Program-made: the position numbers and the translations under genes
DNA from: Pseudomonas berkeleyensis
GTDB taxonomy: Bacteria; Pseudomonadota; Gammaproteobacteria; Pseudomonadales; Pseudomonadaceae
Direction: 5' to 3'
Length of the DNA stretch: 64,000 nt
Assembly (NCBI RefSeq): GCF_014109765.1
Contig: NZ_CP059139.1
Location: forward strand, 992,001 to 1,056,000
Part shown: positions 23,869-33,978 of the stretch, one piece after another
How positions within the stretch are numbered: the first letter of the stretch is position 1
Layout: the number at the start of each line of letters is the position of its first letter
Notes under the pieces: model-generated
What the model was told of the DNA's origin: nothing
Seen by the model: the letters and a program-made list of their open reading frames with translations, nothing else
The model's database searches: none

Positions 23869-26120
23869 TCGCGTGCCTCACCTATCAGGGTCTGTACGGC
23901 GTCCAGCAGGGCTTCGTCATGGAAGCTCGCCTTGGCCAGGTAATAGTCGGCGCCGGCCTCGAGACCGCGGCGGCGATCCTCTTCGCGATCCTTGTACGAC
24001 ACCACCATCACCGGCAGCGAGCGCAGGCGCGGATCCTGGCGCACCTGGGTCACCAGTTCGATGCCATCCATGCGCGGCATGTCGATATCGGTGATCAGCA
24101 GGTCGAAGGCTTCGGCGCGCAGGGCATTCCAGCCATCCATGCCATCCACGGCCACCGAGACCTGATAACCGCGGCTAAGCAGCAGCTTGCGCTCCAGCTC
24201 GCGCACGGTGAGCGAGTCGTCCACCACCAGCACGCGCTTGCTCACGGCCTGGCGGGCATTGCTGCTGTGGTCGACCCGATCCAGATGGCCGTCGCCGAGC
24301 AGCTTGCCCACCGAGTTGAGCAGGTCGTCGACATCGAGAATCAGCACCGGGGTGCCGTCATGCAACAAGGCGCCTGCGGCGACGTCGCGCACCTTGCCCA
24401 GGCGCGGATCGAGCGGCATCAGTACCAGGGTGAATTCGCCAAGGAAGGCTTCCACGGCCAGGCCGTGATACTGCTCGCGGTCGCGAATCAGTACGATCGG
24501 GATGCTGTCGTCTTCTCCCTGTTTTTCCGCGCACTGCAGCAGTTGCGCCGCCGAGATCAGGCCGACATGCTCGTCGTCCAGCCAGAAGTGCTGGCGCCCT
24601 TCGAGCTGGACGATGGCGCTACGCGGCAGGCGCAGCATGCGTTCGATCTGCGCCAGCGGGAAGGCGTAGGCCTCGCCGCCAATGGTGACCACCAGCGCGC
24701 GTACCACCGATAGCGTCAGCGGCAGTTCGAGGTGGAACAGGCAGCCCTGATCCTGCGTTTGCAGCAGGCGCACGTTGCCGCGCATGCGACGAATCTCGTG
24801 CTGCACCACATCCAGGCCGACGCCGCGGCCGGAGACTTCGGTGACCTGCTGGCTCATGCTGAAGCCTGGCAGGAAGAGGAAGGACAGCAGTTCCTCCTCG
24901 GTCATCTGCTCGACCTGTTCGGCCGAGGCGAAGCGACGTTTCACCACCGCCTGCGCGACGCGCTGCAGGTCGATTCCGGCGCCGTCGTCGCTGACCTCCA
25001 GCACCAGCATGCCGGCATGGTGACGGGCGCGCAGCAGCACTCGGCCTTCTTCTTCTTTGCCTTTGCGCGTGCGCAGGGCCGGTGGCTCGATGCCATGGTC
25101 GACGGCGTTGCGCAGCAGGTGGGTCAGCGGGGCTTCCAGGCGCTCCAGCACGTCGCGGTCGACCTGAGTGTTCTCGCCTTCGATCTCCAGGCGCACCTGC
25201 TTGCCCAGTGAGCGACCGAGATCACGCAACATGCGTGTCTGCCCGGTGAGCACATCGGCGAAGGGGCGCATGCGCGAGGCCAGGGCCAGGTCGTAGAGCT
25301 GCTGGGTACGTTGCCCTCCGTGCCAGACGAAGTCGTCGAACAATTCCTGGTGAGCCTGTAGCTGCTGCTGGCATTCGATCAGCAGATTGCGGCTTTCGTT
25401 GAACAAGGCCTGTGCGGTGGCATCCTGTTCGCTGCCGAGCAGGTGTTCGCGCAGGGTCTCCAGCGTGCGCCGGGCAGATTCCTGCTGACGCTTGAGACGG
25501 TACAGCGATTCGCTCAGCGGTTTGGTGCGCTGGAACTCCACCAATGATTTGCCGGACAGGTCGATCAGGTGATCGAAGCGTTCGGCCGATACGCGCAATA
25601 CGCGGCTGGTGCGTTCCTCGATGCTGGCGTCGGCGGGGGTATTGGGCGCGCTTGGGGCCGCCTGGGTTTGTTCGTGTTCCGCGTGCAATGCGCTGTTGCT
25701 GCCCGCCTGCGTGCGCAGGGCCGGCACGGCGTTGCCGAGCAGTACTTGCAGGCGCGTGGTGAGGGTTTCCACCCGGGCGTCCAGCTCGGCGTCCTGTTGC
25801 GCCTGGCCAATACGCAGCAGCAGGTCGGAGCCTTGCAGCAGCGCATCGATATGGTCGGGCAGCAGGCGTAGCAGGCCTTCCTGTGCGGCTACCAGCAGGT
25901 CTTCCATGGCGTGGGCGACCAGCACGCCATTGTCCAGGCCGACGATGCGCGCGGCACCTTTGAGCGAGTGCGCTGCGCGCATGCAGGCTTCCAGCTGGCT
26001 GGCGTTGGTCGGATCCCGCTCGAGTATCAGCAGGCCGGTGTCGAGCACCTGTTTCTGCGCCTCGGCTTCCAGGCGGAACAGGTCGAGCAGCGATGCGTCC
26101 CTCATCTGATCCGGTGTCAC
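23865..26120 (-). CDS. wspE: Wsp hybrid histidine kinase (CheA-like with receiver)
   Basis: This 751-residue protein has an N-terminal Hpt domain with phospho-histidine H51 (MRAAHSLKGAARIVG) and a CheA catalytic core (HLLRNAVDHGIEPP N box near residue 340; SDDGAGIDLQRV). A CheW-like domain and a C-terminal receiver (RVLVVDDSLTVRELERKLL, acceptor in LLITDIDMPRMDG) complete it. It phosphorylates WspR and WspF in response to WspA. Stop and start overlap by 4 bp with both neighbours. Confidence 0.95.
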   Translation of the reverse strand: MTPDQMRDASLLDLFRLEAEAQKQVLDTGLLILERDPTNASQLEACMRAAHSLKGAARIVGLDNGVLVAHAMEDLLVAAQEGLLRLLPDHIDALLQGSDLLLRIGQAQQDAELDARVETLTTRLQVLLGNAVPALRTQAGSNSALHAEHEQTQAAPSAPNTPADASIEERTSRVLRVSAERFDHLIDLSGKSLVEFQRTKPLSESLYRLKRQQESARRTLETLREHLLGSEQDATAQALFNESRNLLIECQQQLQAHQELFDDFVWHGGQRTQQLYDLALASRMRPFADVLTGQTRMLRDLGRSLGKQVRLEIEGENTQVDRDVLERLEAPLTHLLRNAVDHGIEPPALRTRKGKEEEGRVLLRARHHAGMLVLEVSDDGAGIDLQRVAQAVVKRRFASAEQVEQMTEEELLSFLFLPGFSMSQQVTEVSGRGVGLDVVQHEIRRMRGNVRLLQTQDQGCLFHLELPLTLSVVRALVVTIGGEAYAFPLAQIERMLRLPRSAIVQLEGRQHFWLDDEHVGLISAAQLLQCAEKQGEDDSIPIVLIRDREQYHGLAVEAFLGEFTLVLMPLDPRLGKVRDVAAGALLHDGTPVLILDVDDLLNSVGKLLGDGHLDRVDHSSNARQAVSKRVLVVDDSLTVRELERKLLLSRGYQVSVAVDGMDGWNALRAEAFDLLITDIDMPRMDGIELVTQVRQDPRLRSLPVMVVSYKDREEDRRRGLEAGADYYLAKASFHDEALLDAVQTLIGEARE

Positions 26121-26809
26121 GCGAGGCTCCCGATCATGTGCTGCAGCAATGGTTCATCGTCCAGCAGGGTGATGCTCTGGCCCTGCCATTGCAGAACGCC
26201 GGCGGCGAAGCGGCTGATGGTGCGGCTGTCTTCGCCCTTGCTGGTGCTGATTTTATCCAGCGCGATGCGCTGAATACCGCTGACTTCGTCTACCGGTGCA
26301 ACCAATGGGCCGCTGTCGCTCTGCAGGATGAGCATGCGCGGAATGACCCGTTGATTACTGCGGCGCAGTTCCTGTGCCTCCAGCCCCAGCAGTTCGCCTA
26401 GCGACAGGCAGGCGACCAGCGTGCCGCGTACGTTGGTCACGCCCAGCAGGCCACGGGTCTTGCGATGAGGCAGGACATGAATCGGTGAAACCGGCATCAC
26501 TTCGGCCAGGCGGCGACTGGCGATGGCCAGCCATTGTTCGCCGAGACGGAAGATCAGCAGCGAGCGTTGTTCACCGGTTTCCAGGCTCGCTTCGCTCTGG
26601 CCGTACTGGCTGTCGTCCAGCTCCAGGGTGTTGCCATAGCGGTCGAGCAGGGCGATTGCTGCGGCGCCGTAGACCTCGCAGTTGCGACAGTGGATGTGGC
26701 GTTCGAGCTGTGGGCAGCGCTTGTCGCCGAACACGCCGATGCGATTCCAGCAATCGTCTACCGCCGTGTACGTCTGCTGTATCAGGTCAACGCTATCAGT
26801 CATCGTCAC
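26117..26809 (-). CDS. wspD: Wsp CheW-like coupling protein
   Basis: This 230-residue protein has a C-terminal CheW domain (about residues 80-225; LLIFRLGEQWLAIASRRLAEV at its start) preceded by a roughly 75-residue N-terminal part with a CPQLERHIHCRNCEVY cysteine cluster. It couples the receptor WspA to the kinase WspE. It overlaps the end of wspC by 14 bp. Confidence 0.93.
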   Translation of the reverse strand: MTMTDSVDLIQQTYTAVDDCWNRIGVFGDKRCPQLERHIHCRNCEVYGAAAIALLDRYGNTLELDDSQYGQSEASLETGEQRSLLIFRLGEQWLAIASRRLAEVMPVSPIHVLPHRKTRGLLGVTNVRGTLVACLSLGELLGLEAQELRRSNQRVIPRMLILQSDSGPLVAPVDEVSGIQRIALDKISTSKGEDSRTISRFAAGVLQWQGQSITLLDDEPLLQHMIGSLA

Positions 26810-28046
26810 CTACTCCCGGCGTCTGCGCTCGACGGTAAAGGCGCTGTGCTCCCGCAGGGTCGCCCTGGGCTTCCAGATGCGCGGCCAGGTGGGTCAGCGC
26901 TTCGCGATGCTGTGGTTCGAGATAGATCGCCTTGCGGTAATAGCCACAGGCCTGTGCGCTATGCCCATCCACGTCGCTGAGCAGGCCTAGCCAATAGTAG
27001 GCCGCAGCGCTGGGGCCGTGGGTCTGCAGGTGCTGCTCGCTGAGTTGGCGGGCCTGCGCACTGCGTCCGGCATTGGCCAGGCTGGCGACTTCCGTCCAGG
27101 TATCTTCACTCTGTGCCTGCGGCCTTGGCGCCTGGCTCTGTACCTTTTGGGGCGCGGGGCGTGCTCGGCTGGGGAGGGGCGGTCGCGCCACAGGCGTGAC
27201 CGATGGCCGCGTGCGGCTGGCTGCAGCACGCATCGTGGCAGGTTTGGCGGGTATGCTCGGTGCCAGGCGAAAGGCGAAGGTCTGCTGGCGACCCAGTGCC
27301 TGCAAGCCGTTCTGGCTGGCCAGGCTGGCCTCTGCCGGGCCGATGAACAGGGTGCCTTCTGCCTGCAGCTGGCGCTTGAGCAACTCCAGCACACGCACCT
27401 GGGTGGGGCGGTCGAAGTAGATCAGCAGGTTGCGGCAGAAGATGAAGTCATAAGGCGTTTCGCCGGCGAACAGATTGCCATCGAGCAGGTTGCCGGTGCG
27501 CAGGCGTACGCAGTCGCGCACGCGTTCGTCGAGCAGGAAGCTGCCGGCCTGCTCGCGGAAGAAACGGTCGCGAAACTCCAGGGCGTCGCCGCGGAACGAG
27601 TTGCGTCCATAAAGACCCTTGCGCGCCTGCTCCAGCACCTTGTCACTGACGTCGAGCGCATCGATCTGGAACTGGCCAGGAGCGAAACCGGCATCGAGCA
27701 GGGCCATGGCGATGGAGTAGGGTTCTTCGCCGCTGGAGCAGGGCAGGCTGATCAGGCGCAGAGGGCGTGCGCCATGTAGCTGCGCCTGGCGTTCCAGGGC
27801 CAGGCTGGCCAGGGCATTGAAGGATTCCGGGTAACGAAAGAACCAGGTCTCCGGTACGACCACGGCCTCGACCAGGGCCTGCTGTTCGCGTGGCGAACCG
27901 CCCAGTGTCGTCCAGTAGCTTTCCAGTTCATGCAGGCCTATGGCAGCCATGCGTTGGCGCACGGCGCGTTCGATCACGCTGCGCCCGACCGACTCGGCAT
28001 CCAGACCGATGCGGCTTTTCAGCAGGCGCTCGATATGCTCGATCAT
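26796..28046 (-). CDS. wspC: Wsp CheR-type receptor methyltransferase with TPR tail
   Basis: This 416-residue protein has a CheR domain (about residues 1-270: LISLPCSSGEEPYSIAMALLD is the SAM-binding region; FIFCRNLLIYFD follows), then a proline/alanine-rich linker and TPR-like repeats (about 325-400). It methylates WspA glutamates using SAM. Start ATG 28046 (MIEHIERLLKSRIG) sits 4 bp after the wspB stop; the longer frame to 28097 lies inside wspB. Confidence 0.94.
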   Translation of the reverse strand: MIEHIERLLKSRIGLDAESVGRSVIERAVRQRMAAIGLHELESYWTTLGGSPREQQALVEAVVVPETWFFRYPESFNALASLALERQAQLHGARPLRLISLPCSSGEEPYSIAMALLDAGFAPGQFQIDALDVSDKVLEQARKGLYGRNSFRGDALEFRDRFFREQAGSFLLDERVRDCVRLRTGNLLDGNLFAGETPYDFIFCRNLLIYFDRPTQVRVLELLKRQLQAEGTLFIGPAEASLASQNGLQALGRQQTFAFRLAPSIPAKPATMRAAASRTRPSVTPVARPPLPSRARPAPQKVQSQAPRPQAQSEDTWTEVASLANAGRSAQARQLSEQHLQTHGPSAAAYYWLGLLSDVDGHSAQACGYYRKAIYLEPQHREALTHLAAHLEAQGDPAGAQRLYRRAQTPGVGDDD

Positions 28047-28050
28047 GCTG

Positions 28051-28545
28051 TCAGCCCTGCGCCACGGGTTGGAACAGCAGGGCGCGCATGGCGTCATCGA
28101 GCAGGTTGCTGACCTCGATGCGCTGGATCACGCCCTGGCTGTCGCGCTGAACCGGGCCCAGGTAATCCGGCAGGCCGGCTTCCAGGCCGCTGGCCTTGAA
28201 CGCCTCGGGTGCCAGGCGCAGGGTATCGGTGGCCTGCTCCAGCAGTAGGCCGAGTACCGGGGAGTGCTCGCCCTGGCTGGGGGCGAAGCGCACCAGCACC
28301 AGTCGTGTACTGCTACGCGAGCGTGCTTTGCGGCCGAGCACGCGCTGGCACAGGTCGATCACCGGGGTCATGCGGCCACGGTGTTCGAACAGCCCCGCGA
28401 CCCACTCAGGAGCCTCGGGCATCTGCTTCAGGCGGCGCAGCGGCAGCACCTCGACGACCTCGCGAGCGGGGAGGGCGTAGCGATCCTCGCCGAGCTGAAA
28501 CTGCAGGTGCAGTTCGCCCGTGGCTGTTTTGCTGGAGGCCGGCAT
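28051..28545 (-). CDS. wspB: Wsp CheW-like coupling protein
   Basis: This 164-residue single CheW domain begins MPASSKTATGELHLQFQLGEDRYALP and has the typical GLFEHRGRMTPVIDLCQRVLG segment. It is one of two coupling proteins bridging WspA and WspE. It lies 3 bp after wspA. Confidence 0.94.
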   Translation of the reverse strand: MPASSKTATGELHLQFQLGEDRYALPAREVVEVLPLRRLKQMPEAPEWVAGLFEHRGRMTPVIDLCQRVLGRKARSRSSTRLVLVRFAPSQGEHSPVLGLLLEQATDTLRLAPEAFKASGLEAGLPDYLGPVQRDSQGVIQRIEVSNLLDDAMRALLFQPVAQG

Positions 28546-28548
28546 TGC

Positions 28549-30186
28549 TCAGACCTTGAAGCGGCTGACGCCAACACGCAGGTTGTTGGCCACCTGATTG
28601 AGTTCATCGATGGCGGCGCCGGCCTGGCGCAGCGAGTCGACGGTCTGGCTGCTCGCTTCGCTGAGCTGTACCAGTGCCTGGTTGATCTGCTCGGCTCCGG
28701 TGGACTGCGCCTGCATGCCTTCGTTGACCATCTGGATACGTGGCGCCAGCGCCTGCACCTGCTGGATGATCTGGCTGAGCTGATCGCCCATCTGGGTCAT
28801 CTCGCCGATACCACGGCGTACTTCTTCGGAGAACTTGTCCATGCCCATCACGCCGGCCGACACGGCGGACTGGATCTCACGCACCATCTGTTCGATGTCG
28901 TAGGTGGCCACGGCAGTCTGGTCGGCCAGGCGGCGCACTTCCACGGCAACCACGGCGAAGCCCTTGCCGTATTCGCCGGCTTTCTCGGCCTCGATGGCCG
29001 CGTTGAGCGACAGCAGGTTGGTCTGATCCGCCACCTTGACGATGGTGGTCACCACCTGGGTGATGTTGCCGGCCTTCTCGTTGAGAATCGACAGTTTGCC
29101 GTTGACCACGTCGGCGGCGCCCATCACCTGGTGCATGATTTCTTCCATGCGCGCCAGGCCCAGCTGGCCGGTGCCGGCGAGAATCGAGGTCTGTTCGGCG
29201 TTGTCGGAGACTTCGCCCATGGTGCGTACCAGGTCACGCGAGGTGGCGGCGATCTCCCGTGAGGTGGCGCCGATCTCGGTGGTGGTCGCCGCCGTTTCGG
29301 TGGCGGTGGCCTGCTGCTGGCGCGAGGTGGCGGCAATCTCGGTGACCGAGGTGGTCATCTGCACTGCCGAGCGCTGAGCGTTGCCGACCAGGTTCTTGAG
29401 TTCGCCGACCATGCTGTTGAAGCCGAGCTCGATGGCGTTGAATTCGTCACGGCGATGCAGGTCGAGCTTCACCGACAGATCGCCACTTTCCAGCACCTTG
29501 AGGGTGTTGACGATACGCTCCACCGGTGTGGTTATGGCGCGCATCAGCAGCCAGCCGCAAACGGCCGAGGCGAAGATGGTCAGCAGGATGGCGATCAGCA
29601 TGCCCACCTCCATGACACGCACGGCATTGCGAATCTCGAGCGCGGCGGCGTCGGCTTGGGCGCGGTTCAGCTCCATCAGCTCGCCCAGCAGGTCTCGACC
29701 TTTCTCCCACTCGGGGAATACACGCTCGGCACTGAATTGGCGTGCCTGGCGCAGGTCGGTGGTCAGCAGGCTATCGAGCAACTGGCCCTGGCGGTTCAGA
29801 TAAAGACGCTGTTGTTGGCGGAACTGCTCGGCCAGAGCCCGTTCCTTTTCATCGGTCACGGTGTTCAGGTAGCGAACGAACTGCTCGTCGAGCGCCTGCT
29901 CGCTTGCCGCGAACAGTTCACGGTAGCTGTCGAGCAGGGCCGGAGCCCCTTCATCGCTGAAACGCAGCAACAGGCGGCGGGTGTCGAGCATGTGCCCGGC
30001 CCAGATGTTCTGTGCCTTGCTGGTGTAGTAAATGCCGGGAATCGACTCGTTGCGGATGCCGTTGGCTTCACCCTCGACCTTTACCAGGCGCAAGTAGGAA
30101 GCACCTGCCAGGAGAACCAGGATGGCGATAATCAGCATGAAGCTGACAATGATTCGATTACGTACGGTCAGGTTCATCATGTCCAT
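28549..30186 (-). CDS. wspA: Wsp methyl-accepting receptor
   Basis: This 545-residue membrane receptor has an N-terminal transmembrane helix (about residues 9-30), a periplasmic helical sensor of about 150 residues, a second helix (about 190-212), a HAMP domain and a long cytoplasmic coiled coil. Its signalling tip is [27 protein letters not shown] (about residue 385-411). It detects surface contact or envelope stress. Several in-frame starts cluster within the first 4 codons (MDMM); the first is given. It heads the wspABCDEFR operon. Confidence 0.94.
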   Translation of the reverse strand: MDMMNLTVRNRIIVSFMLIIAILVLLAGASYLRLVKVEGEANGIRNESIPGIYYTSKAQNIWAGHMLDTRRLLLRFSDEGAPALLDSYRELFAASEQALDEQFVRYLNTVTDEKERALAEQFRQQQRLYLNRQGQLLDSLLTTDLRQARQFSAERVFPEWEKGRDLLGELMELNRAQADAAALEIRNAVRVMEVGMLIAILLTIFASAVCGWLLMRAITTPVERIVNTLKVLESGDLSVKLDLHRRDEFNAIELGFNSMVGELKNLVGNAQRSAVQMTTSVTEIAATSRQQQATATETAATTTEIGATSREIAATSRDLVRTMGEVSDNAEQTSILAGTGQLGLARMEEIMHQVMGAADVVNGKLSILNEKAGNITQVVTTIVKVADQTNLLSLNAAIEAEKAGEYGKGFAVVAVEVRRLADQTAVATYDIEQMVREIQSAVSAGVMGMDKFSEEVRRGIGEMTQMGDQLSQIIQQVQALAPRIQMVNEGMQAQSTGAEQINQALVQLSEASSQTVDSLRQAGAAIDELNQVANNLRVGVSRFKV

Positions 30187-30291
30187 TGGGCCTGGCTGGT
30201 CAGGTTTTGTATTCGATTACAGCATATCGGCATGCTGCCGTTTTGCCTGGGTGTAACGAATGTGTACCGGTTGGCTGGCGAAAGGCAATAA

Positions 30292-30316
30292 AAAAGCCGG
30301 CTTGTGGCCGGCTTTT
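30292..30316 (-). terminator. Terminator of ppa
   Basis: AAAAGCCGGC and GCCGGCTTTT form a 10-bp stem with a 5-base loop. Read on the minus strand it ends in a T run (TTTTTTATT), 15 bp past the ppa stop, isolating ppa from wspA. Confidence 0.9.
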
Positions 30317-30331
30317 AGGAGGTGTCAGGGC

Positions 30332-30859
30332 TTACTTCTGATAAGCCGCGACTGCCTTGATGATCAGGCCGCGGGCTTCTTCAGCGCCGCCCCAGCCTTC
30401 TACCTTGACCCACTTGCCCTTCTCCAGATCCTTGTAGTTCTCGAAGAAGTGCTTGATCTGCTCGATCAGCAGAGGGGGAAGGTCGGTGTATTCCTGAACG
30501 TCCTTGTACAGAACGGTCAGTTTGTCGTGTGGAACCGCAACCAGCTTGGCGTCGCCGCCGGCTTCGTCGCTCATGTGCAGTACGCCCACCGGACGAGCAC
30601 GGATCACCGAACCCGGGGCAACCGGATAAGGCGTCACGACCAGCACGTCGAGGGGGTCACCGTCGTCGGCCAGGGTGTGCGGGATGAAACCGTAGTTGGC
30701 CGGGTAGAACATCGGAGTGGCCATGAAGCGATCGACCATCAGGCAATCGGTATCGTGGTCGATCTCGTATTTGATCGGCGCGTGATTGGCCGGGATTTCG
30801 ATGGCAACGTAGATGTCGTTCGGCAGGTCTTTGCCAGCCGGGATCTTGCTGTAGCTCAT
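30332..30859 (-). CDS. ppa: Inorganic pyrophosphatase (family I)
   Basis: This 175-residue soluble enzyme hydrolyses diphosphate to phosphate with Mg2+. The signature [10 protein letters not shown] holds the metal-binding aspartates D66 and D71, and [14 protein letters not shown] holds further active-site residues. Start ATG 30859 ([13 protein letters not shown]) has GGGAG upstream; the frame to 30898 is an extension without a site. It is a single-gene unit with its own terminator. Confidence 0.96.
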   Translation of the reverse strand: MSYSKIPAGKDLPNDIYVAIEIPANHAPIKYEIDHDTDCLMVDRFMATPMFYPANYGFIPHTLADDGDPLDVLVVTPYPVAPGSVIRARPVGVLHMSDEAGGDAKLVAVPHDKLTVLYKDVQEYTDLPPLLIEQIKHFFENYKDLEKGKWVKVEGWGGAEEARGLIIKAVAAYQK

Positions 30860-30936
30860 GGGGGAACTCCCAGGGAGGGCCAAAAAAGTGGGGCGCATTA
30901 TAGGCGTATTCGCAATGCGTTACTACGCTGGCCTAC

Positions 30937-31764
30937 TCAGCCATTGGTCGCGTTTTCGACCGTCCTGTAGTCTGGGTGTTCCGCCTGCAAACGCTTCAGC
31001 CGCGCCAGGGTGTCCTGGCGATAGAACCGCGCCAACTGGCTGTAGACCTCGGGGAACGCTTGCGCCAGCAGATCCGGGGCGGTGAAGAAGTATTCGCTGG
31101 TCACGGCGAAGAACTCAGCCGGGTCTTCGGCTGCGTAAGGGTCGATAGCGGTTTCGGCGTCAGGGTCGGCATCCAGTTCGCTATTGAGCTGGTCATACGC
31201 GCTTTGCATGGCCGTCGCCCAGTCCTGTACGCGCATATCGCGGTGCAAGGGCGGCAGGCCATTGGCACCGCCTTCGAGCATATCCAGCTTGTGCGCCAGT
31301 TCGTGGATCACCAGGTTGTAGCCTTCCCAGCCGCCGCTGGCCTCGACACCGGGCCAGGCGAGAATCACCGGCCCCTGTTGCCAGGCCTCGCCACTGCGGG
31401 CGTCGTCCCACTCGTGCTCGATGCCGCTGGCGTCGCGATGGCGCTGTGGGCTGAGGAAGTCGTCCGGATAGAGGACGATCTCGTGAAAGCCCTGATACCA
31501 GTCCAGGTCACCCAGGTGCAGCAGCGGCAGTTGCGCCTGAACCGCCAGCAGCAGGCGCTCGACTGGGCCGAGTTCGAGGCCGGGCAGGGTGGTGAGGTGC
31601 TTGTCATGCAGGAACAGCACGGCGCGTTCGCGCAGGTGCTGCAGCTCGATGTCATCGAGACCATCGATAATGGGCAAGCGCCTGCGCACTTCGGCCCACT
31701 GCTCAGGATCGACCGGGTTGCGTTCGAGGGTGCGCCGACGGCGCCAGGCCTTGAGTGACCACAT
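30937..31764 (-). CDS. mtfA: MtfA-like zinc-dependent peptidase
   Basis: This 275-residue protein has the gluzincin motif in NLVIHELAHKLDMLEG (about residue 150-165) and the downstream AEDPAEFFAVTSEYFF glutamate region, as in MtfA/M90 enzymes. In E. coli MtfA binds the repressor Mlc and has aminopeptidase activity. It is probably cytosolic; no signal peptide is visible. Function in this organism is inferred from family only. Confidence 0.88.
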   Translation of the reverse strand: MWSLKAWRRRRTLERNPVDPEQWAEVRRRLPIIDGLDDIELQHLRERAVLFLHDKHLTTLPGLELGPVERLLLAVQAQLPLLHLGDLDWYQGFHEIVLYPDDFLSPQRHRDASGIEHEWDDARSGEAWQQGPVILAWPGVEASGGWEGYNLVIHELAHKLDMLEGGANGLPPLHRDMRVQDWATAMQSAYDQLNSELDADPDAETAIDPYAAEDPAEFFAVTSEYFFTAPDLLAQAFPEVYSQLARFYRQDTLARLKRLQAEHPDYRTVENATNG

Positions 31765-31845
31765 GAGGAGTGCTTCGCTGCGGAAAACCCGGCCACCTTA
31801 AGGGCGGTGGCCGTTCACGGCAAGCCAGGGCGAGCAGACTGCCGC

Positions 31846-32301
31846 TCAGTCTTCGCTGATCGGCAGTACATAGTTCTTGAACTGGTCGTCCTCGCGAAAG
31901 CCGATGGATTCGTAGACTTTCTGCGCCACCTCGTTGTCGCGGCTGGTGGCCACGCGCATGCGCACGGCGTTGGTTTCCTTGGCCATCTGCTTGGCGGTGT
32001 GCAGCAGGCGGTCGGCTACCAACTGGCGACGAGCGTCTTCGGCGACATAGATGTCGTTGAGAATCCATACGCGCTTGAGCGACAGCGAGGAATAGCTGGG
32101 ATAGAGCTGGCAGAAACCGAGCAGTTTGTCTTCGTCGTCGGCCAGCGCCAGGTAGATCACCGACTCCTTGCGGCGCAGACGCTTCTCGAGAAACTTGCGC
32201 GATGACTCGGGGAAGGGCAGTTCGTTGTAGAACTCGCGGTATTTGACGAACAGCGGGGTCAACAGGTCCAGGTGCTCCAGGGTGGCTTGGACGATGCGCA
32301 T
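31846..32301 (-). CDS. GNAT-family N-acetyltransferase
   Basis: This 151-residue protein starts MRIVQATLEHLDLLTPLF and has the acetyl-CoA-binding motif A in IYVAEDARRQLVADRLLHTA (about residues 87-106) and the C-terminal VAQKVYESIGFRED. Acceptor unknown. ATG 32301 is chosen because the GNAT fold begins there; an upstream extension to 32433 is arginine-rich noise. Confidence 0.87.
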   Translation of the reverse strand: MRIVQATLEHLDLLTPLFVKYREFYNELPFPESSRKFLEKRLRRKESVIYLALADDEDKLLGFCQLYPSYSSLSLKRVWILNDIYVAEDARRQLVADRLLHTAKQMAKETNAVRMRVATSRDNEVAQKVYESIGFREDDQFKNYVLPISED

Positions 32302-32544
32302 GGTGGGCCTCGGCTTCTGTAATAGGGCTGGAGTGGCGATGCAGCTGTTGTGCCAGCAGGCCAGCCGATGCTGCCTCAAAGCCAGTTGAAAGCGCAATCC
32401 AAGCAAGCGTTTGATTTTTGTTCGGCGCAGCAACTTGGTGCCCGCACCTCGGTCTGAACAGGGCGCAGCAGCCGCTCGACGGGCGCTGTGCTAACCTGCC
32501 GCCCATGTTTCACGGCTCTTCACGGGCGTTTTTCGAGGACATCC

Positions 32545-33897
32545 ATGCACATCCATATTCTCGGCATCTGCGGCACCTTCATGGGGTCGCTGGCCGTTCT
32601 GGCCAAGGAACTCGGCCACCGCGTCACGGGCTCCGATGCCAATGTCTATCCGCCCATGAGTACTCAGCTGGAAGCTCAGGGCATCGAGCTGATGCAGGGT
32701 TATGACCCGGCGCACCTGCAACCGGCACCGGATCTGGTGGTGGTGGGCAACGCCATGAGCCGCGGCAATCCGGCGGTGGAATATGTGCTGAATAAAGGCT
32801 TGCCGTATGTCTCGGGCCCGCAGTGGCTGGCGGATCATGTGCTGCAGGGGCGCTGGGTACTGGCGGTGGCCGGTACCCATGGCAAGACCAGCAGTTCGAG
32901 CATGCTCGCCTGGATCCTGGAGCACGCCGGCATGAGCCCGGGCTTTCTGATCGGTGGTGTGCCGCAGAACTTCGGGATTTCCGCGCGCCTGGGCGGCACG
33001 CCGTTCTTCGTGGTCGAGGCCGACGAATACGACAGCGCCTTCTTCGACAAGCGCAGCAAGTTCGTTCATTACCGTCCGCGTACAGCGATTCTCAATAACC
33101 TGGAGTTCGATCACGCCGACATTTTCCCGGATCTGGCGGCGATCGAGCGGCAGTTCCATCACCTGGTACGCATCATCCCCAGCGAAGGCCTAGTCATCCA
33201 TCCGGCCAGCGAAACCGCGCTGGCGCGGGTGATCGAGATGGGCTGCTGGACGCCGGTGCAGACCACTGGCGAAGGTGGGCAATGGCAGGCGCGTCTGCTC
33301 GCTGCCGACGGTTCGCGCTTCGAGGTGAGCTTCGATGGCAAGGTCGAAGGCACCGTGGAGTGGAATCTGACTGGCCAGCACAACGTCGCCAACGCCCTGG
33401 CCGTGCTGGCTGCGGCGCGTCACGTCGGCGTGGTGCCGGCGCTCGGCATCGAAGCGCTGGGCAAGTTCATCAACGCCAAGCGGCGTATGGAGAAGGTCGC
33501 TGAAGTGAACGGCGTGACGGTTTTCGATGACTTCGCCCATCACCCGACGGCCATTGCCACGACGCTGGACGGCCTGCGCAAGCGCGTCGGGGAGGAGACT
33601 CAGGTGATCGCGGTGATCGAGCCACGCTCCAATTCGATGAAGTTGGGCGCCCATCGTGATGGCCTGGCCGAGTCCGCCGAACAGGCCGACGCGGTGTTCT
33701 GGTACGCGCCGCCTAATCTTGGCTGGGATCTGGCGGCGACCGTCGTACAGGCGCGCAACCCGACTCGTGTGTGCGACTCGCTGGAGTCGATCATCGATGG
33801 TGTGAAGGCTTTGGCGCGTCCAGGCACTCAGGTGGTGATCATGAGCAATGGTGGCTTCGGCGGCCTGCACGGCAAGCTGGCCAAGGCGCTGATCTGA
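32545..33897 (+). CDS. mpl: UDP-MurNAc:L-Ala-gamma-D-Glu-meso-DAP ligase
   Basis: This 450-residue Mur ligase reattaches the recycled tripeptide to UDP-MurNAc in peptidoglycan recycling. The N-terminal Rossmann segment is MHIHILGICGTFMGSLA, the ATP-binding P-loop VAGTHGKTSSSSMLAWIL (about residue 108-125), followed by VEADEYDSAFFDKRSKF and the central AILNNLEFDHADIF. GAGGA before ATG 32545 decides the start over an upstream frame at 32488. Confidence 0.96.
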   Translation: MHIHILGICGTFMGSLAVLAKELGHRVTGSDANVYPPMSTQLEAQGIELMQGYDPAHLQPAPDLVVVGNAMSRGNPAVEYVLNKGLPYVSGPQWLADHVLQGRWVLAVAGTHGKTSSSSMLAWILEHAGMSPGFLIGGVPQNFGISARLGGTPFFVVEADEYDSAFFDKRSKFVHYRPRTAILNNLEFDHADIFPDLAAIERQFHHLVRIIPSEGLVIHPASETALARVIEMGCWTPVQTTGEGGQWQARLLAADGSRFEVSFDGKVEGTVEWNLTGQHNVANALAVLAAARHVGVVPALGIEALGKFINAKRRMEKVAEVNGVTVFDDFAHHPTAIATTLDGLRKRVGEETQVIAVIEPRSNSMKLGAHRDGLAESAEQADAVFWYAPPNLGWDLAATVVQARNPTRVCDSLESIIDGVKALARPGTQVVIMSNGGFGGLHGKLAKALI

Positions 33898-33913
33898 AAC
33901 GCATAACCCTGTG

Positions 33914-33969
33914 GTAGGGCCGGTGAAACCCGCCACCCACAAAGAACCGGCGGGTTGCACCCGCCCTAC
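33914..33969. repeat. Dispersed inverted repeat (GTAGGGC family)
   Basis: GTAGGGC...AACCCGCC (33914-33934) pairs with GGCGGGTT...CGCCCTAC (33949-33969). The same family recurs at 57028-57080, with fragments near 41.2 kb. It fills the gap between mpl and ubiX. Confidence 0.7.
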
Positions 33970-33978
33970 GGAGCATCC

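Noticed and set aside
23865..26120. wspE considered as housekeeping cheA
   Set aside because: The C-terminal receiver and the wspABCDEFR gene order with WspR identify the Wsp system.
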